Below, in pieces: positions 6,725 to 15,588 of a DNA stretch of 64,000 nt (the stretch's first letter is position 1; every line of letters begins with the position of its first letter). The position numbers were made by a program, and so were the translations under genes. The stretch comes from Xanthomonas hortorum (GTDB taxonomy: Bacteria; Pseudomonadota; Gammaproteobacteria; Xanthomonadales; Xanthomonadaceae): NCBI RefSeq assembly GCF_002940005.1, contig NZ_MDEF01000016.1; one strand, written 5' to 3'. The notes beneath the pieces were generated by a model that searched no databases, had not been told where the DNA came from, and saw nothing but the letters and a program-made list of their open reading frames with translations.

Positions 6725-8691
6725 ACCGGCGCACGGATTCCCCCGGTGACGACCATTTCCGCATCCGGCCCGGCAAGCCCAAGCAGCGCGGCGACACCTT
6801 TGTTTCGCAGGTGCTGCGCCAGGCCGGCAAGGCGGCCAACGCGACCGGCGGCAAGCGGGGCAAGGTGCCCGGTTCGCGCCTGGGACGCGGCCATGTGGCG
6901 GCCCGCTTCACCAGCCAGTCGCTCACGGCGAACTCACGCCGCGCCACGGTCAAGGTGCGGCTGGTGTATCTCCAGCAGGCCAGTGGCCGATCCACCGTCC
7001 AGCACCTGCGCTACATCGAGCGCGAGGGTGTGGACAGGCAGGGAGGGCCGGGCCATGCCTACGGGCCGGCGACAGACGAGGCCGACACCGCCGCCTTCGA
7101 GGAACGCGGCCGGGCCGGCCGCCATCAATTCCGCTTCATCGTCTCCCCGGAAGACGCGGAACAACTCGACGACCTGCGCACCTACACGCGCCACCTGATG
7201 CAGCGCATGGAGGCCGACCTGGGCACCCGGCTGGACTGGGTGGCGGTCGATCACTGGAACACCGACAACCCGCACACCCACGTCGTACTGCGCGGCAAGG
7301 ACGACACCGGCAAGGATCTCGTCATCTCGCAGGAATACATCACCCGTGGGATGCGCGAGCGGGCGATGGAACTGGCAACCGAATGGCTGGGGCCGCGTAC
7401 CGAGCTGGAGATACAGCGCACCTTGGCCCGCGAGGTGGAACAGGAGCGGTGGACAAGCCTCGATCGCACCTTGCAGCGCGAAGCGGTCGATGGCCTGGTT
7501 CATACGGAACGGCTGGCAGAACCCCGGCTGCAACGCCAGCGCCTGCTGCTGGTCGGCCGCCTGCAAAACTTGCAGCGCATGGGACTGGCGACGGAAACGG
7601 CGCCGGGCACCTGGGCCGTCCATGCCGGAGCTGAATCCACCCTGCGGGCGATGGGCGAGCGCGGCGACATCATCCGCACCATGCAGCGGGCGATGGGCGG
7701 CAGGCAGCGCGAACTGGCCGTGTTCCAGCCCGGCCAGGAAGGTGGCGGAAACGGCCGCATCATCGTGGGCCGTGTCGTGGGCAAAGGGCTGGCCGACGAG
7801 TTGTACGACCGGGGTTATCTGGTCATCGACGGCGTGGACGGCAAGGCGCACTACGTGGCGCTGCCGCCGCGCACCGAGCTGGAGCAGTACCCGGCCGGCG
7901 CCATTGTGGAAGTGAAGGGTTCGACCGAGGTTCGCGCCGCCGACAAGAACATCGCTGCGCTGGCGAGCGATGGCCTGTACCGCACCGACCATCACTTGGC
8001 CATCGAACAGGGCCGGGCCACGCCCGGACGCGACCCGCAGGAAGTCGTCGCCACCCACGTCCGGCGGCTGGAGGCCCTGCGCCGGGCCGGCATCGTGGAG
8101 CGCGTGGCCGAAGGGATATGGAAGGTGCCGGACGACCTGGCCGAGCGTGGCCGCCAGTACGACGCGCAGCGCCTGGGCGGCGTGGCCGTGGAGCTGAAAT
8201 CGCACCTGCCCATCGAGCGGCAGGCCCGCGTCATCGGGGCCACCTGGCTCGATCAGCAATTGATCGGCGGCGGCTGCGGGCTGGGCGACCTGGGCTTTGG
8301 CGGCGATGCCAAGCAGGCCATGCAGCAGCGCGCCGACTTCCTCGAAGAACAGGGGCTGGCGCAGCGGCGCGGCCAGCGCGTCATCCTGGCGCGCAACCTG
8401 CTGGGCACGCTGCGCAATCGGGAACTGGCGCAGGCCGCGAAGGATATAGCGGCGGAAACCGGCCTGGAGCATCGCCCGGTGGCTGACGGGCAGCGCGTGG
8501 CCGGCATCTACCGGCGCTCCGTCATGCTTGCCAGCGGGCGCTACGCCATGCTCGATGACGGTATGGGATTCAGCCTGGTGCCGTGGCGGCCGGTGATCGA
8601 GCAGCGGCTGGGGCAGCAAATCGCCGCGACCGTGCGCGGCGGTGGCGTGTCGTGGGAGATTGGGAGGCAGCGCGGGTTCGGGCGTGCTTAG
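6721..8691 (+). CDS. traI: Relaxase, DUF3363/VirD2-like family
   Basis: 656 residues. It would nick oriT and stay covalently bound to the strand transferred. The N-terminal third holds the relaxase fold: a probable catalytic tyrosine in HLRYIERE (Tyr98) and the metal-binding three-histidine motif HWNTDNPHTH (His178, His185, His187). The remaining two thirds match DUF3363. This is the usual relaxase of Tn4371-like ICEs; naming (traI or rlxS) varies. The start is the ATGA overlap with the preceding ORF. Its end is 32 bases from a convergent cargo gene. Confidence 0.88.
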   Translation: MNRRTDSPGDDHFRIRPGKPKQRGDTFVSQVLRQAGKAANATGGKRGKVPGSRLGRGHVAARFTSQSLTANSRRATVKVRLVYLQQASGRSTVQHLRYIEREGVDRQGGPGHAYGPATDEADTAAFEERGRAGRHQFRFIVSPEDAEQLDDLRTYTRHLMQRMEADLGTRLDWVAVDHWNTDNPHTHVVLRGKDDTGKDLVISQEYITRGMRERAMELATEWLGPRTELEIQRTLAREVEQERWTSLDRTLQREAVDGLVHTERLAEPRLQRQRLLLVGRLQNLQRMGLATETAPGTWAVHAGAESTLRAMGERGDIIRTMQRAMGGRQRELAVFQPGQEGGGNGRIIVGRVVGKGLADELYDRGYLVIDGVDGKAHYVALPPRTELEQYPAGAIVEVKGSTEVRAADKNIAALASDGLYRTDHHLAIEQGRATPGRDPQEVVATHVRRLEALRRAGIVERVAEGIWKVPDDLAERGRQYDAQRLGGVAVELKSHLPIERQARVIGATWLDQQLIGGGCGLGDLGFGGDAKQAMQQRADFLEEQGLAQRRGQRVILARNLLGTLRNRELAQAAKDIAAETGLEHRPVADGQRVAGIYRRSVMLASGRYAMLDDGMGFSLVPWRPVIEQRLGQQIAATVRGGGVSWEIGRQRGFGRA

Positions 8692-8723
8692 TCGCCGACG
8701 TATGCACTCGCCTATGACGTTGC

Positions 8724-9989
8724 CTAACCTATAGCGGCCATCGGACGGCGCTCCGGGAACGCTTCGCGAATAGGTAGATGAATCAATGCGGCCCCTGCCG
8801 CGAGTGCGATGTCGATGTACCAAACCCAGTCATAGCTTCCGGTTGCCTGGAAAACCTGACCACCCAAATAGGCTCCGAAGAAGCCACCGATCTGATGTAC
8901 CAGCATGAGCACGCCGAACAGCATGGCCAGATTGGCTGGCCCGAACATCTTGGCGACGAGTCCTGCCGTCGGCGGGACTGTGGAAAGAAAAGTAATGCCC
9001 ATGACGGCCGCAAAAACGAGCATAACCACTGGCGTCTTCGGTGACAGCACGAAAATCAGTACCGCAGCTCCACGCACGCTGTATAGCAAGGTGAGCAACG
9101 ATTTCATCCGCCATCGGCTCCCGGCCCATCCCATGCCCAGACTGCCGACGATATTGAACAGGCCAATCAATGCCAGCGACCAGCCCCCGATCGACGGCGG
9201 CATACCGCAATGTTCTACGACGCCGGGCAAGTGCGTAGCCAGGAATGCCACATGGAAACCGCAAACCAGAAAGCCTACTGCCAGCAGGCAATAGCTGGGC
9301 GTAGTCATTGCCTGGCTCAGTGCCTGCCGCGCGCTAAGTACCTTTCTACCTGATGCAGCGGCGTCGGCCGCGGCGATGGCACTGGAATTCCCCTTCAGAA
9401 TCCAGACAGCAGGCAGTGCCAGCAGAACCAGCAACCCCAGCCACTGCATGGAGGCCGTCCAACCCAGCGCCGCAGTCAAACCTACCGCAATAGGCGCCAT
9501 CGCGATTTGACCGGCCGAACCACCGGCGTTGACGATGCCGATAGCCACGCCACGCTTATCCGCCGAAACCAATCGTGTGCTGGCCGCCATCAACACCGAG
9601 GGGCCGGCCATGCCGCAGCCGCCAGCGGCGAGGATGGCCATGGCAAAGACCAAGCCGAGCGTCGATGTCATGTAGGGCGTAATAACCGTACCCAGCGCAA
9701 TGAGCAAGACGCCCGTAAATATCACTCGGCCTGTACCGATTCGGTCGGCGACGGCCCCGGCGAAGGGCTGCGTCAGTCCCCAGCACAATTGGGCAAAAGC
9801 AAACGCCAGGCTGATCTCGGTAATGCCCAGGCCCGTAGCACCATTCAACGGTGAGAGGTACACGCCCATCGTCAGACGCACACCGTTGGAAAGCATCAAT
9901 GTACCTGCCGCTGCCAGCAACACGAGCCAGAACCCGTGTGATGGTGCGAAGCCGGTTGAGGATGGGCTATTGCTACGGGTCATTCGCAT
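8724..9989 (-). CDS. MFS transporter (monocarboxylate/oxalate-formate antiporter-like)
   Basis: 421 residues with about twelve hydrophobic segments. The motif AVADRIGTGR after the second segment is the MFS loop A signature. Segments such as LAMLFGVLMLVHQIGGFFGA resemble the group that includes OxlT-like and other organic-acid carriers. The substrate is unknown. It is the last of five same-strand genes headed by a PaaI thioesterase, so it may import or export a carboxylate handled by the thiolase, MaoC and reductase products. The gap of 116 bp to the reductase gene leaves room for a separate promoter. Confidence 0.8.
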   Translation of the reverse strand: MRMTRSNSPSSTGFAPSHGFWLVLLAAAGTLMLSNGVRLTMGVYLSPLNGATGLGITEISLAFAFAQLCWGLTQPFAGAVADRIGTGRVIFTGVLLIALGTVITPYMTSTLGLVFAMAILAAGGCGMAGPSVLMAASTRLVSADKRGVAIGIVNAGGSAGQIAMAPIAVGLTAALGWTASMQWLGLLVLLALPAVWILKGNSSAIAAADAAASGRKVLSARQALSQAMTTPSYCLLAVGFLVCGFHVAFLATHLPGVVEHCGMPPSIGGWSLALIGLFNIVGSLGMGWAGSRWRMKSLLTLLYSVRGAAVLIFVLSPKTPVVMLVFAAVMGITFLSTVPPTAGLVAKMFGPANLAMLFGVLMLVHQIGGFFGAYLGGQVFQATGSYDWVWYIDIALAAGAALIHLPIREAFPERRPMAAIG

Positions 9990-10105
9990 TGTTCCGGGGT
10001 CATCTGTATTAACCGTCGATCAATAGAGCCGTTGCCTCTGGGCACGTAGCTGCACTCCGGCTTCCGAAGATGAGCCGCTTGCCAGCACGGCAGATGCCAA
10101 GGCGT

Positions 10106-11113
10106 CTAGGCAACGATCCGGGGCACATAGCCTGCCGCCCAGACAATCGGCGCCCTTGCTGGTGCTGACGAAACCAAATTGCTCACGGTGTCCAGTCGGC
10201 CAATCTGCTCGGTCGAAAGTTCAAGCGAGAGCGCGCCCAGGTTGTCGGCCAGTTGCTCCGGCGTGCGCGGCCCGATGATCGGCACCGAGCCGTGCGTACC
10301 GGCCCAGGCGATGGCGACCTGCCCGGGAGTCACGCCGAGTTCCTCGGCGATGGCGATGACGGTGTCGAGAATCTGCGTGCGCTGGGGCGAGTTTTCCGGC
10401 TGGAACACCTTGCCGCCGAAGCCTTCGGCGCGGCCTTTTTCGCCCTTGCGGTATTTTCCGGTCAGCACGCCGCCGCCCAATGGCGACCAAGTCACGATGC
10501 CCAGGCCCAGGGCATGCGCTGCGGGGAACAGGTCGGCCTCCGGCTCACGACGGACCAGGCTGTGCTCGAACTGCGCGGCCGCAATCGGCACGGCACCACT
10601 GAGTTCAGCCAGCGTGACCGCACGGGCCAGCCGCCAGGCCGGGAAGTTCGAGATGCCGGCGTAGAGGATCTTGCCGGCACGTGCCAGATCCTCGAAGCCG
10701 CGGACGATCTCTTCGGAGGGGGTGACGTTATCCGGCCAATGCACCCAGTAGATGTCGATCCGGTCGGTTCGGAGCCGCTTCAGGCTGGCCTCCAGCGAGG
10801 CGACCAGGGCCTTGCGGCTGTTGCCGACGACCAGCCGGTTGGCATCGGGCGCGGCGCCGCGGGTGAACTTGGTGGCAAGGACGAAATCCTCGCGCCTGCC
10901 TTGCAGCAGGGTGCCCAGCAGTTCCTCGGACTGGCCGAACTGGTAGACGTCGGCCGAGTCGATGAAGTTGCCACCGGCCTCTGCATAGGCTTCGAAGATG
11001 TCCTTGCTCACATCGGGATCGGCGCCGTAGCCCCAGCCGGTGCCGAAGTTGCCGGTGCCGAGGGCCACCTGGGAGACCTGTAGGCCAGTCTTGCCGAAAA
11101 CGGTGTATTTCAT
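10106..11113 (-). CDS. Aldo/keto reductase
   Basis: 335 residues, NADPH-type AKR barrel. The catalytic tetrad is visible as Asp and Tyr in DSADVYQFGQSEELLG, Lys in LATKF and His in YWVHWPD. The C-terminal cofactor motif reads SVPIIGPRTPEQLADNLGA. It reduces aldehydes or ketones; the exact substrate cannot be read. The start MKYTVFGKTG has GGAGAG just upstream; a start four codons earlier is possible. Other carbonyl-active enzymes surround it. Confidence 0.88.
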   Translation of the reverse strand: MKYTVFGKTGLQVSQVALGTGNFGTGWGYGADPDVSKDIFEAYAEAGGNFIDSADVYQFGQSEELLGTLLQGRREDFVLATKFTRGAAPDANRLVVGNSRKALVASLEASLKRLRTDRIDIYWVHWPDNVTPSEEIVRGFEDLARAGKILYAGISNFPAWRLARAVTLAELSGAVPIAAAQFEHSLVRREPEADLFPAAHALGLGIVTWSPLGGGVLTGKYRKGEKGRAEGFGGKVFQPENSPQRTQILDTVIAIAEELGVTPGQVAIAWAGTHGSVPIIGPRTPEQLADNLGALSLELSTEQIGRLDTVSNLVSSAPARAPIVWAAGYVPRIVA

Positions 11114-11170
11114 GTTTCTCTCCATTGTTTGAAAGGGTGCGTGTAGAGCGCGCAGCTGTATCCGATGCGG

Positions 11171-11623
11171 CTATTGCGCGCGCCTGGGAACGACCAGAGT
11201 CGCCACATGTTCTTGGACCACTTCGTCGTCCTGGTTTAGCGTCGTCGTGCGCAACTTGACCAGTCCGATTTCCGGTTTAGTCTTCGAGGGACGCACTTCC
11301 AGCACTTCGCTTTCCACCCGCAGCTCATCGCCGGGGCGTACCGGGCGTGGCCAGCGCAACTCATCGAAGCCGGCGCCGACGATGCCACCGGCCGGCTTGA
11401 AATCGCTGTCCACGACCAGCCGCATCACCACGGCTGCGGTATGCCAGCCACTGGCGGCCAGGCCCTGGAAGACCGACGCCCTGGCGGCGGCTTCGTCCAG
11501 GTGGAAGGGCTGGGGATCGAACTCGGAAGCAAACGCCTTGATCCGGTCGGCCTCAATGCGAATACGGGTGCTGCCGGAAAATCGCTGTCCCGGTGCAAGG
11601 TCATCCAGGTAGTAGATCGTCAT
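11171..11623 (-). CDS. MaoC-like (R)-specific enoyl-CoA hydratase/dehydratase
   Basis: 150 residues, single hot-dog domain of the MaoC type. The hydratase motif is seen in FASEFDPQPFHLDEAAARAS (Asp-x5-His arrangement) with SGWHTAAVVMRL in the central helix. It would hydrate a trans-2-enoyl-CoA or a related thioester. It lies 15 bases after the thiolase gene in the direction of transcription, so the two are probably one transcript and one short acyl-CoA pathway. Confidence 0.85.
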   Translation of the reverse strand: MTIYYLDDLAPGQRFSGSTRIRIEADRIKAFASEFDPQPFHLDEAAARASVFQGLAASGWHTAAVVMRLVVDSDFKPAGGIVGAGFDELRWPRPVRPGDELRVESEVLEVRPSKTKPEIGLVKLRTTTLNQDDEVVQEHVATLVVPRRAQ

Positions 11624-11638
11624 CGTCTTTAATTCCGT

Positions 11639-12823
11639 TCAGAGTGTTTCAAGCGCAAGCGCGATGCCCTGGCCGCCGCCGATGCACAGCGTCACCACGC
11701 CACGCTTGAGACCGTCGCGTCGCATCGAATGCAGCAGGCGCGTGGTCAATACCGCGCCGGTCGCGCCGATGGCATGGCCGTGGGCGATCGAGCCGCCCTC
11801 GACGTTGACGATGTCTTCCGACAGTTCCAGCTCGCGCAGGCAGGCCAGCGCGATCGCGGCGAAGGCCTCGTTGATCTCGATGCGCTCGATGTCGCCCCGT
11901 GTCCAACCGGCACGTTCCAGCGCGAGCTTGACGGCGGGGATCGGGCCGAGCCCGAACAGGCCCGGCTCCACGGCGGCGACCGCGTGTGACACCAGCCGTG
12001 CCCACGGGCGCAGCCCGTGCTGCTCGGCGAAGCCGCGTTCGGCCACGATCACCGCCGCCGCGCCGCTGTTGAGCCCCGGCGAATTGCCGGCAGTGATGGT
12101 GCCGTCCTTGCGAAAGGCCGGCTTCAGCCTGGCGAGCGTTTCGATCGTGGTGTCCGGCCGGTTCGCCTCGTCTTTTGCAAAGCTCACCGGCCCCTTGCGG
12201 CTGGACAGTTCGACGGGAACGATTTCCTCGTCGAACTTGCCCTCCGCCTGGGCGGCGCTGAACCGCTGCTGCGACCGGGCTGCCCAGCGGTCCTGGTCTT
12301 CCCGCGTGATGCCGTACTGGCTGACCAGATCCTCGGTATGCCAGCCCGAGTGCTGGCCGCTGAACGCATCATTGAGGCCATCGCGAAGCATGCTGTCGAG
12401 CATCAGCGCATCGCCCATGCGGTTGCCCCATCGTCCGCCCGGTACGAGGTAGGGTGCCTGATCCATGTTTTCCATGCCGCCGGCGATCACGGCACCCGCG
12501 TAACCCGCCGCCACTTCCAATGCCGCCGTCGCGATGGCTTGGGCGCCGGAGCCGCACACTCTGTTCACCGTCAGCGCAGGCACATGCACCGGCAGCCCGC
12601 CGCCAATGCTTGCTTGGCGCGCTGGATTCATCCTGGCACCGGCCTGGATGACCTGGCCCAGCACGACGGCACCGATGGCGTCGGCAGCCAACCCGGAGCG
12701 CCGCAGGGTCTCGCGGACAACGGCCGCTCCAAGTTCAGGCGCAGGCGTGTCTTTCAACGCGCCGCCGTAGGTGCCAATCGCTGTGCGAACCGGCGAGCAG
12801 ATGACGATTTCGGTTTGAGCCAT
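11639..12823 (-). CDS. Acetyl-CoA acyltransferase (thiolase)
   Basis: 394 residues, usual thiolase length. The acyl-carrying cysteine is in NRVCGSGAQAI near residue 88, the histidine in GGSIAHGHAIGATGA near 350, and the second cysteine in TLCIGGGQG near 380. It cleaves 3-ketoacyl-CoA or condenses acetyl-CoA. Its neighbours (PaaI thioesterase upstream, MaoC hydratase downstream) suggest degradation of a CoA-activated acid. No acyl-CoA ligase, acyl-CoA dehydrogenase or 3-hydroxyacyl-CoA dehydrogenase is in the group. Confidence 0.9.
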   Translation of the reverse strand: MAQTEIVICSPVRTAIGTYGGALKDTPAPELGAAVVRETLRRSGLAADAIGAVVLGQVIQAGARMNPARQASIGGGLPVHVPALTVNRVCGSGAQAIATAALEVAAGYAGAVIAGGMENMDQAPYLVPGGRWGNRMGDALMLDSMLRDGLNDAFSGQHSGWHTEDLVSQYGITREDQDRWAARSQQRFSAAQAEGKFDEEIVPVELSSRKGPVSFAKDEANRPDTTIETLARLKPAFRKDGTITAGNSPGLNSGAAAVIVAERGFAEQHGLRPWARLVSHAVAAVEPGLFGLGPIPAVKLALERAGWTRGDIERIEINEAFAAIALACLRELELSEDIVNVEGGSIAHGHAIGATGAVLTTRLLHSMRRDGLKRGVVTLCIGGGQGIALALETL

Positions 12824-12842
12824 GTCCGTCTCCCGTGATGAA

Positions 12843-13367
12843 TCAAGCGTGGTCGAAGATCAGGCACGTCGTCGTTGCGTGCGCATAGATCTTTCCGTCG
12901 GGACCAACGATGCGGCCTTCAGCCGCCGCGACTTGCCGCCCCACATGGATGACCCTGCCTTCGGCACGTACCAGTGGCACCTGATCGCTCAAGGGGCGAA
13001 GCATGTTCACCTTCAGTTCCAGGGTGGTGTACCCCTTGCCGACTGGGAGCGTCGTATGCACTGCACAACCCACGGCTGAGTCAAGCAGCGTGGCGAACCA
13101 ACCGCCGTGTACGGTGCCCAGTGGGTTGTAGTGGCGGCGCGACGGCCGCCCCTGAAAAACTGCCGAACCATGTTCCATGTGAACCGGAATGAAGTCGAGC
13201 GCGTCGCCGATCGGCGGCGGCAGCTCACCTGCAAAGATCGCCTCGAACATCTCCAGGCCCGAGCGATTGAATGCCTGCCCTTTGGGCACAACGTCGGGCG
13301 CTTCCAAGCGTGCGCGCACGCGCGCTTCGTCCGCCTCCCAACGAGCGATGACGTCATCGACTTCCAT
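12843..13367 (-). CDS. PaaI-family hot-dog thioesterase
   Basis: 174 residues. The C-terminal 130 form a hot-dog domain with the PaaI-type motif NPLGTVHGGWFATLLDSAVG followed by TLELKVNML. It hydrolyses acyl- or aroyl-CoA thioesters. It is the first gene of the leftward transcript and faces the MarR gene across a 58-bp gap occupied by one large palindrome, so it is very likely the repressor's regulated target. Confidence 0.87.
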   Translation of the reverse strand: MEVDDVIARWEADEARVRARLEAPDVVPKGQAFNRSGLEMFEAIFAGELPPPIGDALDFIPVHMEHGSAVFQGRPSRRHYNPLGTVHGGWFATLLDSAVGCAVHTTLPVGKGYTTLELKVNMLRPLSDQVPLVRAEGRVIHVGRQVAAAEGRIVGPDGKIYAHATTTCLIFDHA

Positions 13368-13390
13368 TAGCTGCCCTTTCCATAAATAAC

Positions 13391-13417
13391 TTGTACCTAC
13401 AATGATTGCAGGTACAA
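13391..13417. promoter_or_regulatory. 27-bp near-perfect palindrome, operator of the MarR/thioesterase divergent promoters
   Basis: Arms TTGTACCT and AGGTACAA, with an inner CAAT/ATTG pair, make a palindrome broken at one symmetric pair and the central base. It overlaps a possible rightward promoter (TTGTAC, 16 bp, TACAAT at 13413) and a mirror-image leftward one (TACAAG). Binding here should shut both promoters. If the TACAAT box is used, transcription would begin almost at the MarR ATG, which has no Shine-Dalgarno sequence. Confidence 0.75.
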
Positions 13418-13425
13418 TATATCAC

Positions 13426-13929
13426 ATGAAGAACGCCGCCAAGCCTCAAAGCTGTACGAATCTCAAGCTGCGCCAGCTCACTCGCATGGTGACGCGCCAC
13501 TACGATCGCCACGTCAGCGACACGGGACTGAAGAACACGCAGTACGCGCTGCTGTCGCACGTCGTCGGCCTCGGGCCTATCCGTCCCGGCGACTTGGCGA
13601 AGCGCATGCACATGGATGCTTCGACATTGACGCGCAACTTGCAGCCGCTGGTGGCGCATGGATGGTTGAAGATCGGCGCTGGCAACGATGCCCGCAGCCG
13701 TCTTGTCGAGGCGACCGAGGCCGGGCGAGCAAAGCGAGCCGAGGGGCAGCGCGCGTGGAAGGAGGCTCAGGTGGCGCTCAACGAGCGGCTTGGCATCGAG
13801 CGCGTCGCCGCGCTACACGAACTGCTCGAAGCGTGTATCGAATGCCTGGACGACGATGCCGAAAGCGTTCCCGACGACGGAGCTGAACTGACTGGCAGCG
13901 GTGTTCGCCACAAACGCCTGCGGAGATAG
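13426..13929 (+). CDS. MarR-family transcriptional regulator
   Basis: 167 residues with the MarR winged helix: NTQYALLSHVVGLGPIRPGD and LAKRMHMDASTLTRNLQPLV form the recognition region, followed by the wing GNDARSRLVEATEAGRAKRA. MarR proteins usually release DNA on binding a phenolic or other small hydrophobic ligand. It starts 9 bases after the palindrome, so autorepression and control of the divergent thioesterase-thiolase set are likely. The ATG chosen is the only one fitting family length. Two cysteines (CIEC) lie near the C-terminus. Confidence 0.88.
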   Translation: MKNAAKPQSCTNLKLRQLTRMVTRHYDRHVSDTGLKNTQYALLSHVVGLGPIRPGDLAKRMHMDASTLTRNLQPLVAHGWLKIGAGNDARSRLVEATEAGRAKRAEGQRAWKEAQVALNERLGIERVAALHELLEACIECLDDDAESVPDDGAELTGSGVRHKRLRR

Positions 13930-13931
13930 CC

Positions 13932-14249
13932 ATGCAATTGATGATGCAGGTACTCAGGGATACGCAGGCAGAGGGACGATTTTTCCCACGTGGGAGCCGA
14001 GTTCGGGTTATCGAAGCCGGCGATAGCTCCCTCGTGCTACCAGACCCGGATGCTCACACCACCTTGTGCGCCGTGCCGACGAAGAACCTGGCGCGACTGA
14101 CGCTGTTCCGTGTGGTGCTGGTCAACCATCGAGTTGGCCTGATGGACGAGCAGGAACGCTGGGGGCTTGATGCGGACGACGTTCGTTCGAGCATTGCCCG
14201 ATCCGCGCCGGATTGCGAAATCCTCGAACTGGATGAGGTTTCATCGTGA
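13932..14249 (+). CDS. Unknown 105-residue protein in the MarR transcript
   Basis: I do not recognise this protein. It is soluble-looking and acidic toward the end (CEILELDEVSS), with no membrane segment. Its start lies 2 bases after the MarR stop and its end overlaps the GTG start of the MFS gene, so it is embedded in an operon and is probably real. A beta-rich pattern (SRVRVIEAGDSSLVL) is visible but matches no family I can name. Confidence 0.65.
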   Translation: MQLMMQVLRDTQAEGRFFPRGSRVRVIEAGDSSLVLPDPDAHTTLCAVPTKNLARLTLFRVVLVNHRVGLMDEQERWGLDADDVRSSIARSAPDCEILELDEVSS

Positions 14250-15523
14250 GCGCATCACCCCACCAAGCAGCCGGCGCTGTCTGCACCAACTCCCTCGATT
14301 CAACAGATACCCGAATGACGCAAGAGCAACCCCACGTGGCGAAGGACGATGAGTCCCAGGGAGCGCAGAAAGCCCTGACGGGTGAATTGCTGTTCCTGCT
14401 TGCCGGGTTGGCAGCGCTGGGCGCGCTCGCCACCAACATCATCCTGCCGGCCTTTCCCGACATGGCCGTCGCCCTCGGCACGTCGGTGATCGACCTGAGC
14501 GCCACGCTCAGCAGCTTCTTTGTCGCCTTCGCAGTGGGGCAGCTTTTCGTAGGACCGCTGTCAGACCGAATCGGCCGAAGGTGGCTGGTGCTGGCCGGCC
14601 TCTTGGCATTCGTTATAGGAAGCGCGATATGCGCGTTCGCCAGCACGCTACCTCAGCTCATCGGGGGGCGGGTTGTCCAGGCGCTCGGGGTCTGCGCAAC
14701 ATCGGTTCTGTCGCGTGCCATTGCCCGCGACTTGTTTGACGGTGAGGCACTCGCTCGCACGCTCTCGCTCATCATGGTGGCGATGGCTGCCGCTCCGGGC
14801 TTTTCACCGATGCTCGGAGGCGCATTAAACAGTTGGTTGGGCTGGCAGTCCACGTTTGCTTTCGTCGGTGTGATGGCCGTCGTGCTGGCGATTCATTACA
14901 ACACCAGGCTGGGGGAGACGCATCAAGCTGACAGGCGTTCGGCCATTTCTATCCCGGCGGTACTGAAGACTTACTGGCAGCTCCTGACCGACCGACGCTT
15001 CATCGCGCCAGCGCTTGCTGTGAGTCTTGTCATCGGCTCGCTGTACGCATTCTTCGGCATGGCGCCGGCGATCCTGATGGTTGGATTCGATTTCTCGCCG
15101 TTCGGGCTGGCGATCTTCTTTGCATCTACCGTTTTCGTCGTGTTCGGCGCTGGCTTCTTGGCGCCACGCTTGGCACATCGGTGGGGGCAGGCACGGGCAG
15201 CCCGGGTGGGTCTGGCCATCGCATTGACGGGCAGCATTGCGCTGCTGGTCGGCAAGGAAGATTTCGTGTTCTTCTCCGCTGCTCTGACAGTGTTCCTGCT
15301 CGGGATGGGCATGGTCAACCCGCTGGGCACCGCTATTGCTCTGCACCCCTTCGGGCGGCAGGCAGGAGCGGCGTCGGCGTTGCTCGGCTTTATGCAGATG
15401 GGGTGCGCGGCCATCGCCATCAGCGTCGGCGCGATGCTCGATGTTCCGGCGTACACATCGCTCGGCGTCATCCTCACGTCCAGCCTCGCACTGGCCTTCA
15501 CCGCTTTTCTAGCCCTGCGATAA
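14246..15523 (+). CDS. Bcr/CflA-like MFS drug efflux transporter
   Basis: 425 residues from a GTG that overlaps the previous stop; an ATG 23 codons later (MTQEQPHV) is the other possible start and gives a more usual N-terminus. About twelve membrane segments are seen. Motif GPLSDRIGRRWLVLAGL is MFS loop A, and the ILPAFPDMAVALGTS and RAIARDLFDGEALARTLS stretches are those of Bcr/CflA drug pumps. It probably exports the same small molecule that MarR senses. Confidence 0.85.
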   Translation: MSASPHQAAGAVCTNSLDSTDTRMTQEQPHVAKDDESQGAQKALTGELLFLLAGLAALGALATNIILPAFPDMAVALGTSVIDLSATLSSFFVAFAVGQLFVGPLSDRIGRRWLVLAGLLAFVIGSAICAFASTLPQLIGGRVVQALGVCATSVLSRAIARDLFDGEALARTLSLIMVAMAAAPGFSPMLGGALNSWLGWQSTFAFVGVMAVVLAIHYNTRLGETHQADRRSAISIPAVLKTYWQLLTDRRFIAPALAVSLVIGSLYAFFGMAPAILMVGFDFSPFGLAIFFASTVFVVFGAGFLAPRLAHRWGQARAARVGLAIALTGSIALLVGKEDFVFFSAALTVFLLGMGMVNPLGTAIALHPFGRQAGAASALLGFMQMGCAAIAISVGAMLDVPAYTSLGVILTSSLALAFTAFLALR

Positions 15524-15588
15524 GTCCAACCACTACCAAACCACACCCGCCATCACGGAAGCGACTGGCGAACATAGGAATCTCGTCA

